Of a DNA stretch of 64,000 bases, positions 9,506-18,287 are shown in pieces (position 1 is the first letter of the stretch; each line of letters opens with the position of its first letter). A program made the translations under genes and the position numbers. The stretch is taken from assembly GCA_025963635.1 (NCBI GenBank), contig JAOQAK010000091.1, forward strand, positions 1 to 64,000, in the 5' to 3' direction. The notes under the pieces are model-generated. The model ran no database searches and was not told the DNA's origin. It saw only the letters and a program-made list of their open reading frames with translations. This DNA comes from Ferruginibacter sp. GTDB taxonomy: Bacteria > Bacteroidota > Bacteroidia > Chitinophagales > Chitinophagaceae.

Positions 9506-10366
9506 TTAAAAAAGGTTCTCAGAATTTTTTAAAATTTGATCGCGTTGTACCAGAACTTCCATTCCTTCTTTCGCAAATATTGAATTAGGAAAAACATCCT
9601 GGCACTGTTTTTCCATGGAGTCAAGAAAATCATCAGCATGGTCTGGATCATGATGAGTAACTATGAGTCTTTTTACTTTAGCCCTGATAGCTACCTCAGC
9701 AGCATGTTGCCATGAACTATGCCCTCATCGTTTGTATGTTTTGTACTCATCTGGGGTATATTGTCCATCGTGAATTAGTAAATCGGCATTCTTAGCAAGG
9801 TTTACAATATTTTCATCTATTCCGTCTATATGTTCAAGATCAGTGCATATCGCGATTGATACTCCTTCATCATCAATCCGGAAACCATAAGAACCACCCC
9901 TGAACTTATGATGTTGAGGGATAGCTGTCACCTTTGCACCATAAAAAGTTTCCTTCTCACCACCGCTTAAAAACTCAAACTGTGCTCCCATATTATCAAG
10001 TTCTACGGGAAAGTATTCTGAGTGCATTGGCATAGAAAAGATGTGTCTTAACTTTTTGGCTTTTTTATGTTTGCCCATTACCAATATTCCAATTTTTTGA
10101 TCTCTGTTATAGGCCGGTGCAAAAAAGGAAATCCTTGTATATGATCCGAATGAAAATGGGAAAATAAAATGTTTATTACATGTTGCTTTAGTCGTGTATT
10201 AATTAACTCCTTTCCTAAATTTCTAATGCCGGTTCACGCATCAATGATTACTATTCTATTGGCATCTTCCCGGTATACGTATACATGTTGTATTCCCTCC
10301 ATATTTTTGAAATTCTTTGCCACAAACTGGTATCGAACCCCGTGCGACATAAAATTTACTTTTCAT
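9506..10366 (-). pseudogene. MBL-fold metallo-hydrolase, decayed (two stops, two frameshifts)
   Basis: Read from the ATG at 10366, the first frame gives MKSKFYVARGSIP and EFQKYGGNTTC, the standard opening of PhnP/COG1235-like metallo-beta-lactamase-fold hydrolases. A one-base shift near 10280 leads to VYVYREDANRIVIIDA, then a TGA (10234-10236) where the family has Gly. The same frame continues with SHFHSDHIQGFPF (the HxHxDH zinc motif), then shifts again at an A6/T6 run (10121-10126) to APAYNRDQKIGIL and the open stretch to 9725. There a TGA (9725-9727) replaces the Trp of the usual GWGHS motif, after which GHSSWQHAAEVA and VTHHDPDH continue to a natural stop at 9506. Four separate lesions including two base substitutions make this a real pseudogene rather than a sequencing artefact. 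Confidence 0.85.
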
Positions 10367-10439
10367 TTTGCAAAATTTATGATCATTCTTGTAATGAAAG
10401 TAAAAACCCTATCGGAGATATGCCAGCGGGGAAGGATTC

Positions 10440-11711
10440 CTAATCAACCCCATTACTTTCCTGCCATTTCAATTGAAAAATATGTCTCCCGTTTTCATAT
10501 AAATACGCAATTTGAATATTCGATTGCTCACAGATTTGCTTAACAATAGACAAGCCCAACCCATTATGATGACTATGTGCTTCTTCTTTATAGAAACGTC
10601 GGAAGATCCTTTTTGGATCCAATGGTTTCAGGAACCCTGTATTGCTCACAGAAAGTTGACGTTCCTGTAAATGGATGTCGATGCTCCCACCCTTGATATT
10701 GTGCCTGCTGGCATTGCTCAACAAATTATTCAGCAAAATATCTACGAGGTTCTCATTTGCCGGGATCAACGTCTCCTCAAGTTCACAACGAACCTGAAGT
10801 TGACTATTATTCCACAGTTCCTGGAACTGTTTTAGTTTTTCCTCTATCTTTTCCTTCAGATCAATCTGGCTAACCTTGTTGAATTGCTGATTCCCGATCT
10901 TTGTCATCAACAGCAATGACCTGCTTAACTGGGACATTTTTTTTACAGATCCATAGATTTCTCTGAGTTCTTCACTTTGCATTTCGGACAGGTCTTCTTT
11001 CTGAATTAAAAGATCCAGCTTCGATCGTATCACTGCAAGCGGGGTTTGAAGCTCATGCGACGCATTCTCAGTGAATTCTTTTAACGATTGGTATTCTTCT
11101 TCGGCCTTGTGGATAGTATCTTCTAAATTCTCATTAAGAAATTGAAATTCATTAATATTCGTTTCAGGTAATTGCACTTCTTTAACTTTTCCTAATTTAT
11201 AACTTCGCATGGCAGCGATAGTAGCGTAAAAAGGTTCCCATAGCTTTCTGAGAATGATCCGGTTAATGAGAACTGAAATAAGAAGGATGGTTAGTATTGT
11301 GGCCAGTGTAACAAATATGAGAGTCGTCAATAAATTGTGCGTCCCGGCCAGTGGTCTTGTAAGAGTTACCTGGTATAATTCGTTTTTGACCGGTAGCGTA
11401 AAAACAAATTTCCGGAATTGTGCGGCCCTATTTTCGATGCTATCATACAAAGTCGCAAATGAATGAAGTTCTTTAATAGCCGTGGGAACGGGAGTATAAG
11501 ATACTTGTACCTCTCCCAGCCGATCCGGAACCGGTAAACTGCCGGTGATTCTTACGAAAGTTTCCATTCTTGTTTTTTTATGGCTCAGCACTTCATCAAT
11601 CTCCTGGAGTAATATGTAATCCAGTAAAAAATAATAAGCAATGCCTGATATCAAAAATATAAGCACCGCCATCAGCATGATGATCCGGTTATATCGAGTA
11701 AAGAGTTTCAT
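10440..11711 (-). CDS. sensor histidine kinase
   Basis: This 423-residue membrane kinase has a transmembrane segment at residues 10-31, a short periplasmic domain of about 100 residues, a second transmembrane segment near 130-150, and a HAMP-like linker. The HisKA domain has the H-box ENASHELQTPLAV (phospho-acceptor His near residue 218), and the HATPase domain shows NLLSNASRHN (N box) and GLGLSIVKQ (G2). It should phosphorylate the response regulator encoded 11 bp upstream (11723-12403). The layout is that of CusS/QseC-like kinases. Its neighbours (an RND efflux operon and an aldo/keto reductase, both preceded by the same repeat box) suggest sensing of an envelope stress or toxic compound. 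The signal itself is unknown. Confidence 0.93.
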   Translation of the reverse strand: MKLFTRYNRIIMLMAVLIFLISGIAYYFLLDYILLQEIDEVLSHKKTRMETFVRITGSLPVPDRLGEVQVSYTPVPTAIKELHSFATLYDSIENRAAQFRKFVFTLPVKNELYQVTLTRPLAGTHNLLTTLIFVTLATILTILLISVLINRIILRKLWEPFYATIAAMRSYKLGKVKEVQLPETNINEFQFLNENLEDTIHKAEEEYQSLKEFTENASHELQTPLAVIRSKLDLLIQKEDLSEMQSEELREIYGSVKKMSQLSRSLLLMTKIGNQQFNKVSQIDLKEKIEEKLKQFQELWNNSQLQVRCELEETLIPANENLVDILLNNLLSNASRHNIKGGSIDIHLQERQLSVSNTGFLKPLDPKRIFRRFYKEEAHSHHNGLGLSIVKQICEQSNIQIAYLYENGRHIFQLKWQESNGVD

Positions 11712-11722
11712 AATGGGGTATT

Positions 11723-12403
11723 TTAGCCATGATAAACAAACCGGTAGCCCATACCATATACGGATTTAATGTAATCGGGACATCCTGCATTCATAAGTTT
11801 CTTGCGCAAATTTTTTATGTGTGAATAGATAAAATCATAGCTGTCGGCCATATCAATCTCATCGCCCCAAAGGTGTTCTACAATAGCTTCTTTAGTGACC
11901 ACCCGATTTTTATTGGTTAGGAAATACAAAAGCAAATCATATTCTTTGCGGGTAAGGGCAATAATTTCCTTGCCGGATTTTAAAGATCTTTCGGAGAGGT
12001 CCACAGTCAGGTGATCCAGGGAGATCTCGTCTGTGCCGTCAAAGGATTTACGCCTTATGATTGCCGAAACGCGGGCCAGCAATTCAGGCAAATGAAATGG
12101 TTTCGTCAGGTAATCATCAGCTCCTATCTTTAGTCCCAGGACTTTGTCATCAAGCGAATCCCTGGCGCTGATGATCAATATGCCCTCCGTTTTTTTTGCT
12201 TTTTTCAGTTCTCTTAAGATATCCAGGCCGCTTCCGTGTGGAAGTGTAATATCTAAGATGATACAGGCATATTCATAGACATGAATTTTTTCAATCGCTT
12301 CATAATAATCATAGGCCACTTCACAGGTGAATTGCTCACTGCAAAGGTAAGTGCTGATGTTATCGGCCAATTTTTTTTCGTCTTCTATGATGAGGATTTT
12401 CAT
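11723..12403 (-). CDS. OmpR/PhoB-family response regulator
   Basis: The 226-residue protein has a receiver domain (acidic pair IEDE at 6-9, phospho-acceptor Asp51 in IILDITLP, KPF near 101-103) followed by a winged-helix Trans_reg_C domain. The DNA-binding domain carries LTRKEYDLLLYFLTN and SHIKNLRKKL and ends with SVYGMGYRF, all typical. The gene precedes the kinase gene in one operon (11-bp gap). Only one TTGGA half-site is seen upstream of this gene itself (12456 region), whereas complete triple boxes lie upstream of the efflux operon and the aldo/keto reductase, so these two are the likely regulon members (inference). Confidence 0.95.
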   Translation of the reverse strand: MKILIIEDEKKLADNISTYLCSEQFTCEVAYDYYEAIEKIHVYEYACIILDITLPHGSGLDILRELKKAKKTEGILIISARDSLDDKVLGLKIGADDYLTKPFHLPELLARVSAIIRRKSFDGTDEISLDHLTVDLSERSLKSGKEIIALTRKEYDLLLYFLTNKNRVVTKEAIVEHLWGDEIDMADSYDFIYSHIKNLRKKLMNAGCPDYIKSVYGMGYRFVYHG

Positions 12404-12646
12404 GATTTTTAAGTAAAGGAACTAAAAAATACTGTATTTATTTTGGAGACAGGCAACCATCTTTAATTTTTGAATTTGTGTTTCTTTTTTTTCCTATCAC
12501 ATGCTTAAAGGAACAACATTGCATCAAATATATCTCCTTTCATTTCTATTTTTTTAAAGGAAGCATGGTTCGGTAAATGTTGCTAAAAACGTAAGCCTGC
12601 CCATCCCATTTTCATTTTTGTCATTGAGTTTAATTTTCTGATTCAC

Positions 12647-13648
12647 TTATTTCTGGTTAGCTAATTGAAGTAGAGAAAGTTCCTGGTTAATAAAATTTAC
12701 TTCTTCCCGAGATAAATTGATAGTAAGAGCCAATGCATTTTCAACTGCCTGTTTTTCATTTCTGGCGCCTGCCAGAGCAATGGTTATACCAGGTTGTTCA
12801 ATCGTCCATCGAAGAACTAACTGGGCAAGGGTAGCATTCTTTTTAACAGCCAAGGGTTTGATTTTCTCCAGGAAGGCACTGGTTTTTTTAATATTTTCAT
12901 CTGTGTAGAAATAAAGGTCTGATCGGTGGTCACCGTCCTTAAAAATATGGCCCTGTTTAATCTTTCCTGTCAATAGCCCGCGCTCCAAAGGGCTGTACGC
13001 TAAAATGGATGTATTATGATCCAAACACCAGGGCACAATATCTTCTTCAATGTCCCTCAACACCATACTATAGGGAACCTGGTTGGATACAATGTTCACA
13101 TACTTGCCAGCTTCCTGCAATTGGGCTGTATTGTAATTACATACACCTGCGTACCTAACCTTGCCTTGCTTGATCAATAGGGCAACAGTTTCCATTGTTT
13201 CCCCAATAGGGGTAGTAGTGTCCGGCCAATGAATCTGGTAAAGATCAATATAGTCAGTGCCTAACCGGTGCAGGCTATCTTCACATTCCTTAATAATGCT
13301 CTCTTTGCCAGCATATTTGTAGATATCGATTTTTTTTCCTTTCGTATCGGCGCTTTGAAAAGCAAAATCGCCTTTAGCCAAATCCCAACGCATACCGTAC
13401 TTGGTCAGTATTTGTATTTTATCCCTGGGAAAACCTTTTATCGCTTCACCGACAATCTCTTCACTATTGCCCTGACCGTAGATAGGGGCCGTGTCAATTG
13501 AAGTAACTCCAGAATAATAGGCAGCCCTGATAGCTTTGATAGCATCTTTTCTTTCTGTACCACCCCACATCCATCCTCCGGCTGCCCACGCGCCAAACGT
13601 GATAGATGAAACCTTAAGGTTTGAATTTCCTAATTTTCTGTATTCCAT
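12647..13648 (-). CDS. aldo/keto reductase
   Basis: The start at 13648 (MEYRKLGNSNLKVSSITFG) gives 333 residues and the family's standard N-terminus; the longer frame to 13684 is in the leader. The catalytic tetrad is visible: Asp52 and Tyr57 in SIDTAPIYG, Lys83 in LTKYGMRW and His140 in LYQIHWPD. These enzymes are NADPH-dependent (beta/alpha)8-barrel reductases of aldehydes, ketones or sugar-type carbonyls; substrate cannot be read from the sequence. A triple-repeat box starts about 63 bp upstream of the start codon and matches that of the RND efflux operon, so the gene may be part of the same stress response. Confidence 0.93.
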   Translation of the reverse strand: MEYRKLGNSNLKVSSITFGAWAAGGWMWGGTERKDAIKAIRAAYYSGVTSIDTAPIYGQGNSEEIVGEAIKGFPRDKIQILTKYGMRWDLAKGDFAFQSADTKGKKIDIYKYAGKESIIKECEDSLHRLGTDYIDLYQIHWPDTTTPIGETMETVALLIKQGKVRYAGVCNYNTAQLQEAGKYVNIVSNQVPYSMVLRDIEEDIVPWCLDHNTSILAYSPLERGLLTGKIKQGHIFKDGDHRSDLYFYTDENIKKTSAFLEKIKPLAVKKNATLAQLVLRWTIEQPGITIALAGARNEKQAVENALALTINLSREEVNFINQELSLLQLANQK

Positions 13649-13710
13649 AATTAAATAATTTTTAATAATTGAATTTAATGGCAAATCTTACTCAGCAGTT
13701 TGTATTAAAT

Positions 13711-13739
13711 TTGGACACAATCTGGAGCAATTCTGGATT
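13711..13739 (-). promoter_or_regulatory. triple 11-bp-period repeat, putative response-regulator box upstream of aldo/keto reductase
   Basis: On the minus strand: AATCCAGA-N5-TCCAGATT-N3-TCCAA, three cores at exact 11-bp spacing. The two boxes (here and at 9012-9040) agree at about 24 of 29 positions although they are 4.7 kb apart. See that entry for the regulator proposed. Confidence 0.6.
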
Positions 13740-13958
13740 TTTTTTCCGCGAAATTTTAGCAGACAATAAAGCAGACAGTACTAAGGGGGATCATCTTTCT
13801 AATTTCTACAAGCAATGCTTCTGTATCAGCCTGCCATGAGTTCAGTAACTTACATCCTCGTTATTGATCTGTGGCCACCAATATTCAACAGGGGTTACAA
13901 TTATGGATCTAGTTCCGTTTTAGGTTATTACCGGTCATGTGATTGGGTTTGTTTAATA

Positions 13959-13982
13959 AAGGGTGTATTTAACTACACCCTT
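13959..13982 (-). terminator. hairpin downstream of PepSY-like gene
   Basis: A perfect 9-bp stem (AAGGGTGTA/TACACCCTT) with a 6-nt loop lies 30 bp past the stop of the gene at 14013. The following T run on the minus strand is weak. The rest of 13740-13958 holds no recognisable gene. Confidence 0.55.
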
Positions 13983-14012
13983 CGCCTTTGATTATAGATT
14001 TAAACAAATAGC

Positions 14013-14441
14013 TTAACCTTTAACCTCCTTTAAAAATTTACCTTTCGCATTAAAAATAACATCTTTCCCATCTACTTCTGCTTCATAGTTCACGGTGCCA
14101 TCTGCCTTGGTAATTTTAGCGCCTTCCTTAATAGATTTACCCTTGTAATGTTCTTTTACATAAGCCAAAACACTAACTGGTAAGTCGGACACTTTAATAT
14201 CCATTTCGCTTTCACTCATGGTACCATTTGCTTCATACAAAGCAGACATAGTATTTCCATTTTGCTGAAACCCAGCTTCATATCTGCCCGTTTCCTTTTC
14301 CCATTTAGCTGTTACACCGGGATACTGTTTTGCAAACGAGGCTTTTACAGGTGCCGGCACTTTAGCAGCATCTATTTTTTGGCCACAGGCAGCAAAAGTA
14401 ATTACTGTAATGGCCATTACTAACATTGATAACTTTTTCAT
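14013..14441 (-). CDS. PepSY-like domain lipoprotein
   Basis: A small secreted protein of 142 residues with a lipoprotein signal peptide (lipobox FAAC at about 16-19). The mature part holds a duplicated beta-lactamase-inhibitor-protein-like (PepSY-like, PF11396-type) fold: repeats starting VPAPVKASFAKQYPG and LPVSVLAYVKEHYKG, each followed by a strand pair with W-E-K/Y-E-A and D-G. These are common in Bacteroidota as periplasmic proteins of unknown role, often next to envelope two-component systems, as here. No catalytic residues are expected. A hairpin follows the gene. Confidence 0.88.
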   Translation of the reverse strand: MKKLSMLVMAITVITFAACGQKIDAAKVPAPVKASFAKQYPGVTAKWEKETGRYEAGFQQNGNTMSALYEANGTMSESEMDIKVSDLPVSVLAYVKEHYKGKSIKEGAKITKADGTVNYEAEVDGKDVIFNAKGKFLKEVKG

Positions 14442-15090
14442 ACTTTTTTTTTTAATTTTTATAATTGTTATTTAGAATTTCGATTCAAAAAATTGATTTA
14501 AAAAAATAATTTTACTGTATTGTCAATCCCGTAATGCAAACCTAGTACTACATGCTGAAGCAATTCCGAATTCTATTTGCTGACATGTTAATGAAATTAA
14601 AAACCAATACTCCGGTAAGTTTTAAAATGTAGTTAAGTGGAAAAAGCAAATTGAATAAAAAGCACAAAGGCATTAGACGTTGTATGCTAAATACAGAGCC
14701 TAATGCCTGAAGGGTTGTTTGAAGCAACCTTGGTAAGGTTACAGTAGTAAAGTACCCAGTTTCGAAATTTATTATTTCATATAGTAGAGTTATGGCTGCG
14801 GCTGAACAAGGTGAATTTCAAATATTCTCTTTATGGAATCATTTCCAAGGGGTGGCTAATCGGGTATCTTTCTTCAGGGTTGGAGAAACTGTCCAGTTCT
14901 CTTTTGGCTTCGTTATCTTCACCGGTAATCTGCGTGATATTTACCAGGCGATAAAACTCGTTCAAATAACATTTCTGAAAATCAATCGTTAAAGTAAAGT
15001 TTTTTTAACGACGTAATATTGACATACTATTGCCTGCAAGAAGAGGAATATGCATATTGCAATATCTTTCAAACATCTCATCGTGAAATA
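14442..15090. other. gene-poor region with an inverted repeat and a possible coding remnant
   Basis: A 9-bp inverted repeat (AGGCATTAG at 14668-14676, CTAATGCCT at 14700-14708) with a 23-nt loop could be a structured RNA or terminator. On the minus strand a frame ending at the stop at 14830 reads like real protein (EFYRLVNITQITGED, LDSFSNPEERYPISH) but has no start, and I do not recognise its family. The plus-strand frame at 14792-14992 is its antisense shadow. Confidence 0.35.
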
Positions 15091-15441
15091 TTAGGAATCT
15101 GATTGGGAATTCTTGGAATCATAAATGCCGGATTTGCCTCTCGTTACCAACCACATTTTTCCATTGGGAAGTTCATAAAGAGAAATTATAAAATTATCAA
15201 AGAGGGAAGTGCTGTCGTTAGGGTTGTTACCGATATACTTTAAAGGAATACCCGTCGTAACGATCAAGACCAGACATGGTACCAAACCACAAAAAGCCAT
15301 CAGCACTTTCAATATTGTATTCACCTGGTTGTGTGAAAGGCCTGTATATGTGTCGAGTTTGTAAAAATTATAGCGTTCACTTGGGGCAAAAAGAGAACAC
15401 GATCCCAACAAAAAAGCAGTAAAAAAAACAAAACGCACCAT
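15091..15441 (-). pseudogene. 5' remnant of a Reg_prop hybrid two-component sensor
   Basis: The fragment begins with a signal peptide, then YNFYKLDTYTGLSHNQVN, the standard first motif of the ligand-sensing propeller of Bacteroidota hybrid two-component systems. A stretch of about 28 residues (from LMAFCG) is out of frame. In the alternative frame the same DNA encodes SADGFLWFGTMSGLDRYDGY, the expected first blade, and the original frame then resumes with NNPNDSTSLFDNFIISL. Two compensating indels are therefore present. The gene then stops after about 110 residues, where intact members exceed 1300. The complete homologue at 41283-45437 shows the expected layout. Confidence 0.8.
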
Positions 15442-15674
15442 TTCAGTTTAACATCAATGGTCGTCATGTACGTCACCCGCATTTATTTGAAGCAGACTTA
15501 TCAGGCGACAAGCTGGTAGTTGGCAAGCCTTATATATAGTGACATTGCCTTAATTTTCCATTTCACTACATCGCTATGGGCATAGTTTTCGCTTACCTTA
15601 ATTTCACATTTACTCCAGGTGCTTGCCCACATGCAGCCGATCCACAAAAGCATATAAAACTTCAACCCGGAATA

Positions 15675-15992
15675 TTAGGGCAACAACACCTGCCTGAATA
15701 AAACATATTCTTTGTCCTTAATATTTTCTGTATAAGCGTATCCCGCATCTTCCACCTTATCTCTCAGCATATTGAAATTGACATTACTATTTTGCTTAAA
15801 AGTTATTTCAAAGGTTGAAGTCTTGATATTTGGCTCAATTTTATCTACAAAAGGGATCGTTTTTAAAGATTTGTAAACTGAGTTACTGCACATACTGCAG
15901 GTTAGCCCGCTTGCCTGCAACGACACTTTCGTTAGCTGCGCCCCTGCGTTCGGCGAATATATAATCGCCAAAAGGAAGAATAATTTTCGCAT
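15675..15992 (-). CDS. secreted heavy-metal-associated (HMA) domain protein
   Basis: The 105-residue protein has a signal peptide ending near NAGA-QL and one HMA ferredoxin-like domain with the metal-binding motif GLTCSMC (Cys32, Cys35), then VDKIEPNIKTSTFEI and LRDKVEDAGYAY. HMA domains bind Cu(I) or other soft metals; the export signal indicates a periplasmic role. Homologues I recall from related bacteria continue for 50-80 residues after the HMA domain, so this copy may be truncated at its 3' end. The 230 bp downstream hold only short, unassigned frames. Confidence 0.8.
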   Translation of the reverse strand: MRKLFFLLAIIYSPNAGAQLTKVSLQASGLTCSMCSNSVYKSLKTIPFVDKIEPNIKTSTFEITFKQNSNVNFNMLRDKVEDAGYAYTENIKDKEYVLFRQVLLP

Positions 15993-16179
15993 ATTTTTTA
16001 CAACTTATGATCTATATCGAATAAAATAAAGCAAAAGTGGCTTTAGAACAAACATAAATTTGGTTTTCCCTCCTGTAAAGAATAGTCCGATGGTGTTTTC
16101 CTTTAAAATTTCGGATGTTTTTCCCTACAATTAGCCGGGGCAAAAACATACATTGCATTTTGTTCATATAAGTATGCTC

Positions 16180-17394
16180 ATGAAAACACTTATCTGCAGG
16201 TTCCTGGTACACCGTGGAAAGGAAAATATCGCCCTGGATTTTGAGCCAGAAAAAACATTTGTATTATTCCTCCGAAAGCTGATTGCATTGTCCTGGAGCA
16301 AGCAAAACCGTTGCTGGTATTGTTTATGTAACAGGAACAATTTCGAACAAATTAAAAAAGCAGCACTACAAAATAATTACTCAATAGACTACCATTTATT
16401 GAAATTTGGTTTAGAAGCAAAGTTGCCGGGCCCCGTTCGCAAATCAGATTTAGTTGAACCCAGCTTTGAGGCAACATTGGTGGCAAATACCAGCCAAAGC
16501 AATTCAGCTGCCAGAATGTGCCAAATAAATGCGGTTGAATTAGAAAATTTCGTTCGTCACCTGGTGTTAAAAAGTTATAGTCCTTCCACTATTCGAACCT
16601 ACACCAATGAACTGCTACAATTCCTGGTGATTTTAAAAGAAGTTCCCGCCCACACTCTCGATAGCGACCGAATGAAAAACTATCTTCAGTATTGTCATCA
16701 AATTTTGCACCTGTCAGATGCCACCCTTCATAGCAGGATCAACGCACTGAAATTTTATTATGAGCAGGTTTTAGGCAAGGAAAAATTCTTTTGGGATGTA
16801 CCCAGGCCTAAAAAGCCATTACAATTACCTAAGGTACTCGGGGAAAGAGAAATTGGAAGGATGTTCAATTCCATCAGCAATATCAAACACAAAGCAATTT
16901 TATTTACCGCCTATAGCGCCGGGCTAAGAGTAAGTGAAGTGATAAACCTTAAGCTAAAAGATGTTGATAGTGATCGGATGCAGTTATTTATAGAAAAAGC
17001 CAAAGGTAAAAAAGACAGGTACGTGGGGCTCAGCATTTTATTATTGGATGTGCTGCGAGCTTACATAAAAAAGGCTATACCCAAACCAAAAATATACGTT
17101 TTCGAAAATCCAATGAATCCCGGGCAGCAGTATAGCATCCGCAGCGCACAAAAAATCTTTGAAAAAGCGAAGGATAGAGCATTTGTAAATAAAGATATCG
17201 GCATACATAGTCTAAGACACAGTTTTGCTACACATTTGTTGGAAAAAGGAATTGATATTAAATATATAAAGGAGCTTTTAGGTCACTTCAATATTAAAAC
17301 AACTGAACGGTATTTACATGTAAGGAAAGAGACCCTGGTAAATATTCCTAATTTATTGGATGAGCTAAATAAATCAGTGACTTTGGAGTGGTAG
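16180..17394 (+). CDS. tyrosine recombinase / integrase
   Basis: The 404-residue protein (from the ATG at 16180; 16174 and 16153 are alternatives) has a complete tyrosine-recombinase catalytic domain: Arg in AGLRVSEV, Lys in KAKGKKDR, HSLRHSFATHLLE (His-x-x-Arg), LGH and the nucleophile in TTERYLHV. A SAM-like core-binding domain precedes it (FVRHLVLKSYSPSTIRTYTNELLQF). The first 100 residues carry a separate module with FLRKLIALSWSKQNRCWY, resembling the small W-rich domain seen at the N-terminus of many Bacteroidota recombinases. No second mobile-element gene or clear attachment sites flank it. It is divergent from the HMA gene. It is likely a solitary Xer-like or element-derived recombinase; its target is unknown. 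Confidence 0.9.
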   Translation: MKTLICRFLVHRGKENIALDFEPEKTFVLFLRKLIALSWSKQNRCWYCLCNRNNFEQIKKAALQNNYSIDYHLLKFGLEAKLPGPVRKSDLVEPSFEATLVANTSQSNSAARMCQINAVELENFVRHLVLKSYSPSTIRTYTNELLQFLVILKEVPAHTLDSDRMKNYLQYCHQILHLSDATLHSRINALKFYYEQVLGKEKFFWDVPRPKKPLQLPKVLGEREIGRMFNSISNIKHKAILFTAYSAGLRVSEVINLKLKDVDSDRMQLFIEKAKGKKDRYVGLSILLLDVLRAYIKKAIPKPKIYVFENPMNPGQQYSIRSAQKIFEKAKDRAFVNKDIGIHSLRHSFATHLLEKGIDIKYIKELLGHFNIKTTERYLHVRKETLVNIPNLLDELNKSVTLEW

Positions 17395-17441
17395 GCATGT
17401 GAACTTCCGTTGGTTTTTCATTCTCATTAACTATACTCTGT

Positions 17442-18254
17442 ATGAAACAATTATCGACTCTTTTTATTTTGTCTATACTCTCCCTGGTTGCTTTCTCTCA
17501 AAAAGATACCGTTTTTTTGAAGAACAAATTATATATCGTAGAGACGGAATACCCATTATTTAACAGCGCTTTAAAAGAGGTAATGACAAGGTTGTGGAAT
17601 ATATCGGAAATAGGGGGATATATTACCAGGAAGGAGCTAAAACAAATGATAAAATCTAAAGAAAATTCATTCGTAGATCCTACTGTGTACTATTGGAGAA
17701 GTAATTCAAACATGAATCACGACCGATCTTCAGGTGGTATCTTTTTTTACCATGGAAAACCAAAAGAACCCTACTTATTTACCGCCGAAAAGGTCTCGTA
17801 TTTCGGCGGCTGGGTAGGGGACAATTTTGATAGCGCTGTGTATAAACTTGAATTGATGATAAGAGGTGTTATGAATCAATTTGCGTATGCAGGTTCAATG
17901 GATTCCATCCAGAAAAAATACAACCTTTCCCTTTTGAAGAAAGAAAAAATATTGTTGGTAAACAGCAAATATTTTAGCGATAATAAGAGAGATGAAGTGA
18001 TCAGTAAAAATGCCTTTGAAAAATATCCTTATGGCGTGGAGATTGCTTCATCTGCCAGGATTGCTGAATACATCAAGGCAAAAGATAACCGTTATGTATT
18101 GGCAGCCCCCATTGTAAATGATGATACACGAATGGTTCAAATACTTGATGTTGAAACCGGTCTCTTCCTGGGAGGATTTCAAAGATCGGGTATGTTCGCT
18201 TTGCCTATCAGATCCAAAGATGTTGAGAGCCTTATTAAATTAATTGAAAAGTAG
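17442..18254 (+). CDS. secreted protein of unknown function
   Basis: The 270-residue protein starts with a clear signal peptide (MKQLSTLFILSILSLVAFS-QKD). The mature part is mixed alpha/beta. It contains HYG-like and GGWVGDNFDSAVYKLELM stretches and a C-terminal half with LLVNSKYFSDNKRDEVI and FLGGFQRSGMFALP. I recognise no family, catalytic motif or repeat. It follows the recombinase gene by 47 bp on the same strand, but a functional link is not evident. Confidence 0.8.
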   Translation: MKQLSTLFILSILSLVAFSQKDTVFLKNKLYIVETEYPLFNSALKEVMTRLWNISEIGGYITRKELKQMIKSKENSFVDPTVYYWRSNSNMNHDRSSGGIFFYHGKPKEPYLFTAEKVSYFGGWVGDNFDSAVYKLELMIRGVMNQFAYAGSMDSIQKKYNLSLLKKEKILLVNSKYFSDNKRDEVISKNAFEKYPYGVEIASSARIAEYIKAKDNRYVLAAPIVNDDTRMVQILDVETGLFLGGFQRSGMFALPIRSKDVESLIKLIEK

Positions 18255-18287
18255 GCAGCAATGCATGTTGCGGTTTTTCGATAAATA

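Noticed and set aside
14668..14708. tRNA or riboswitch
   Set aside because: Only one 9-bp stem is visible; no cloverleaf or known aptamer core could be drawn.
14792..14992. 66-codon frame on the plus strand
   Set aside because: The minus strand of the same DNA reads more like protein; the plus-strand frame has no recognisable motif.
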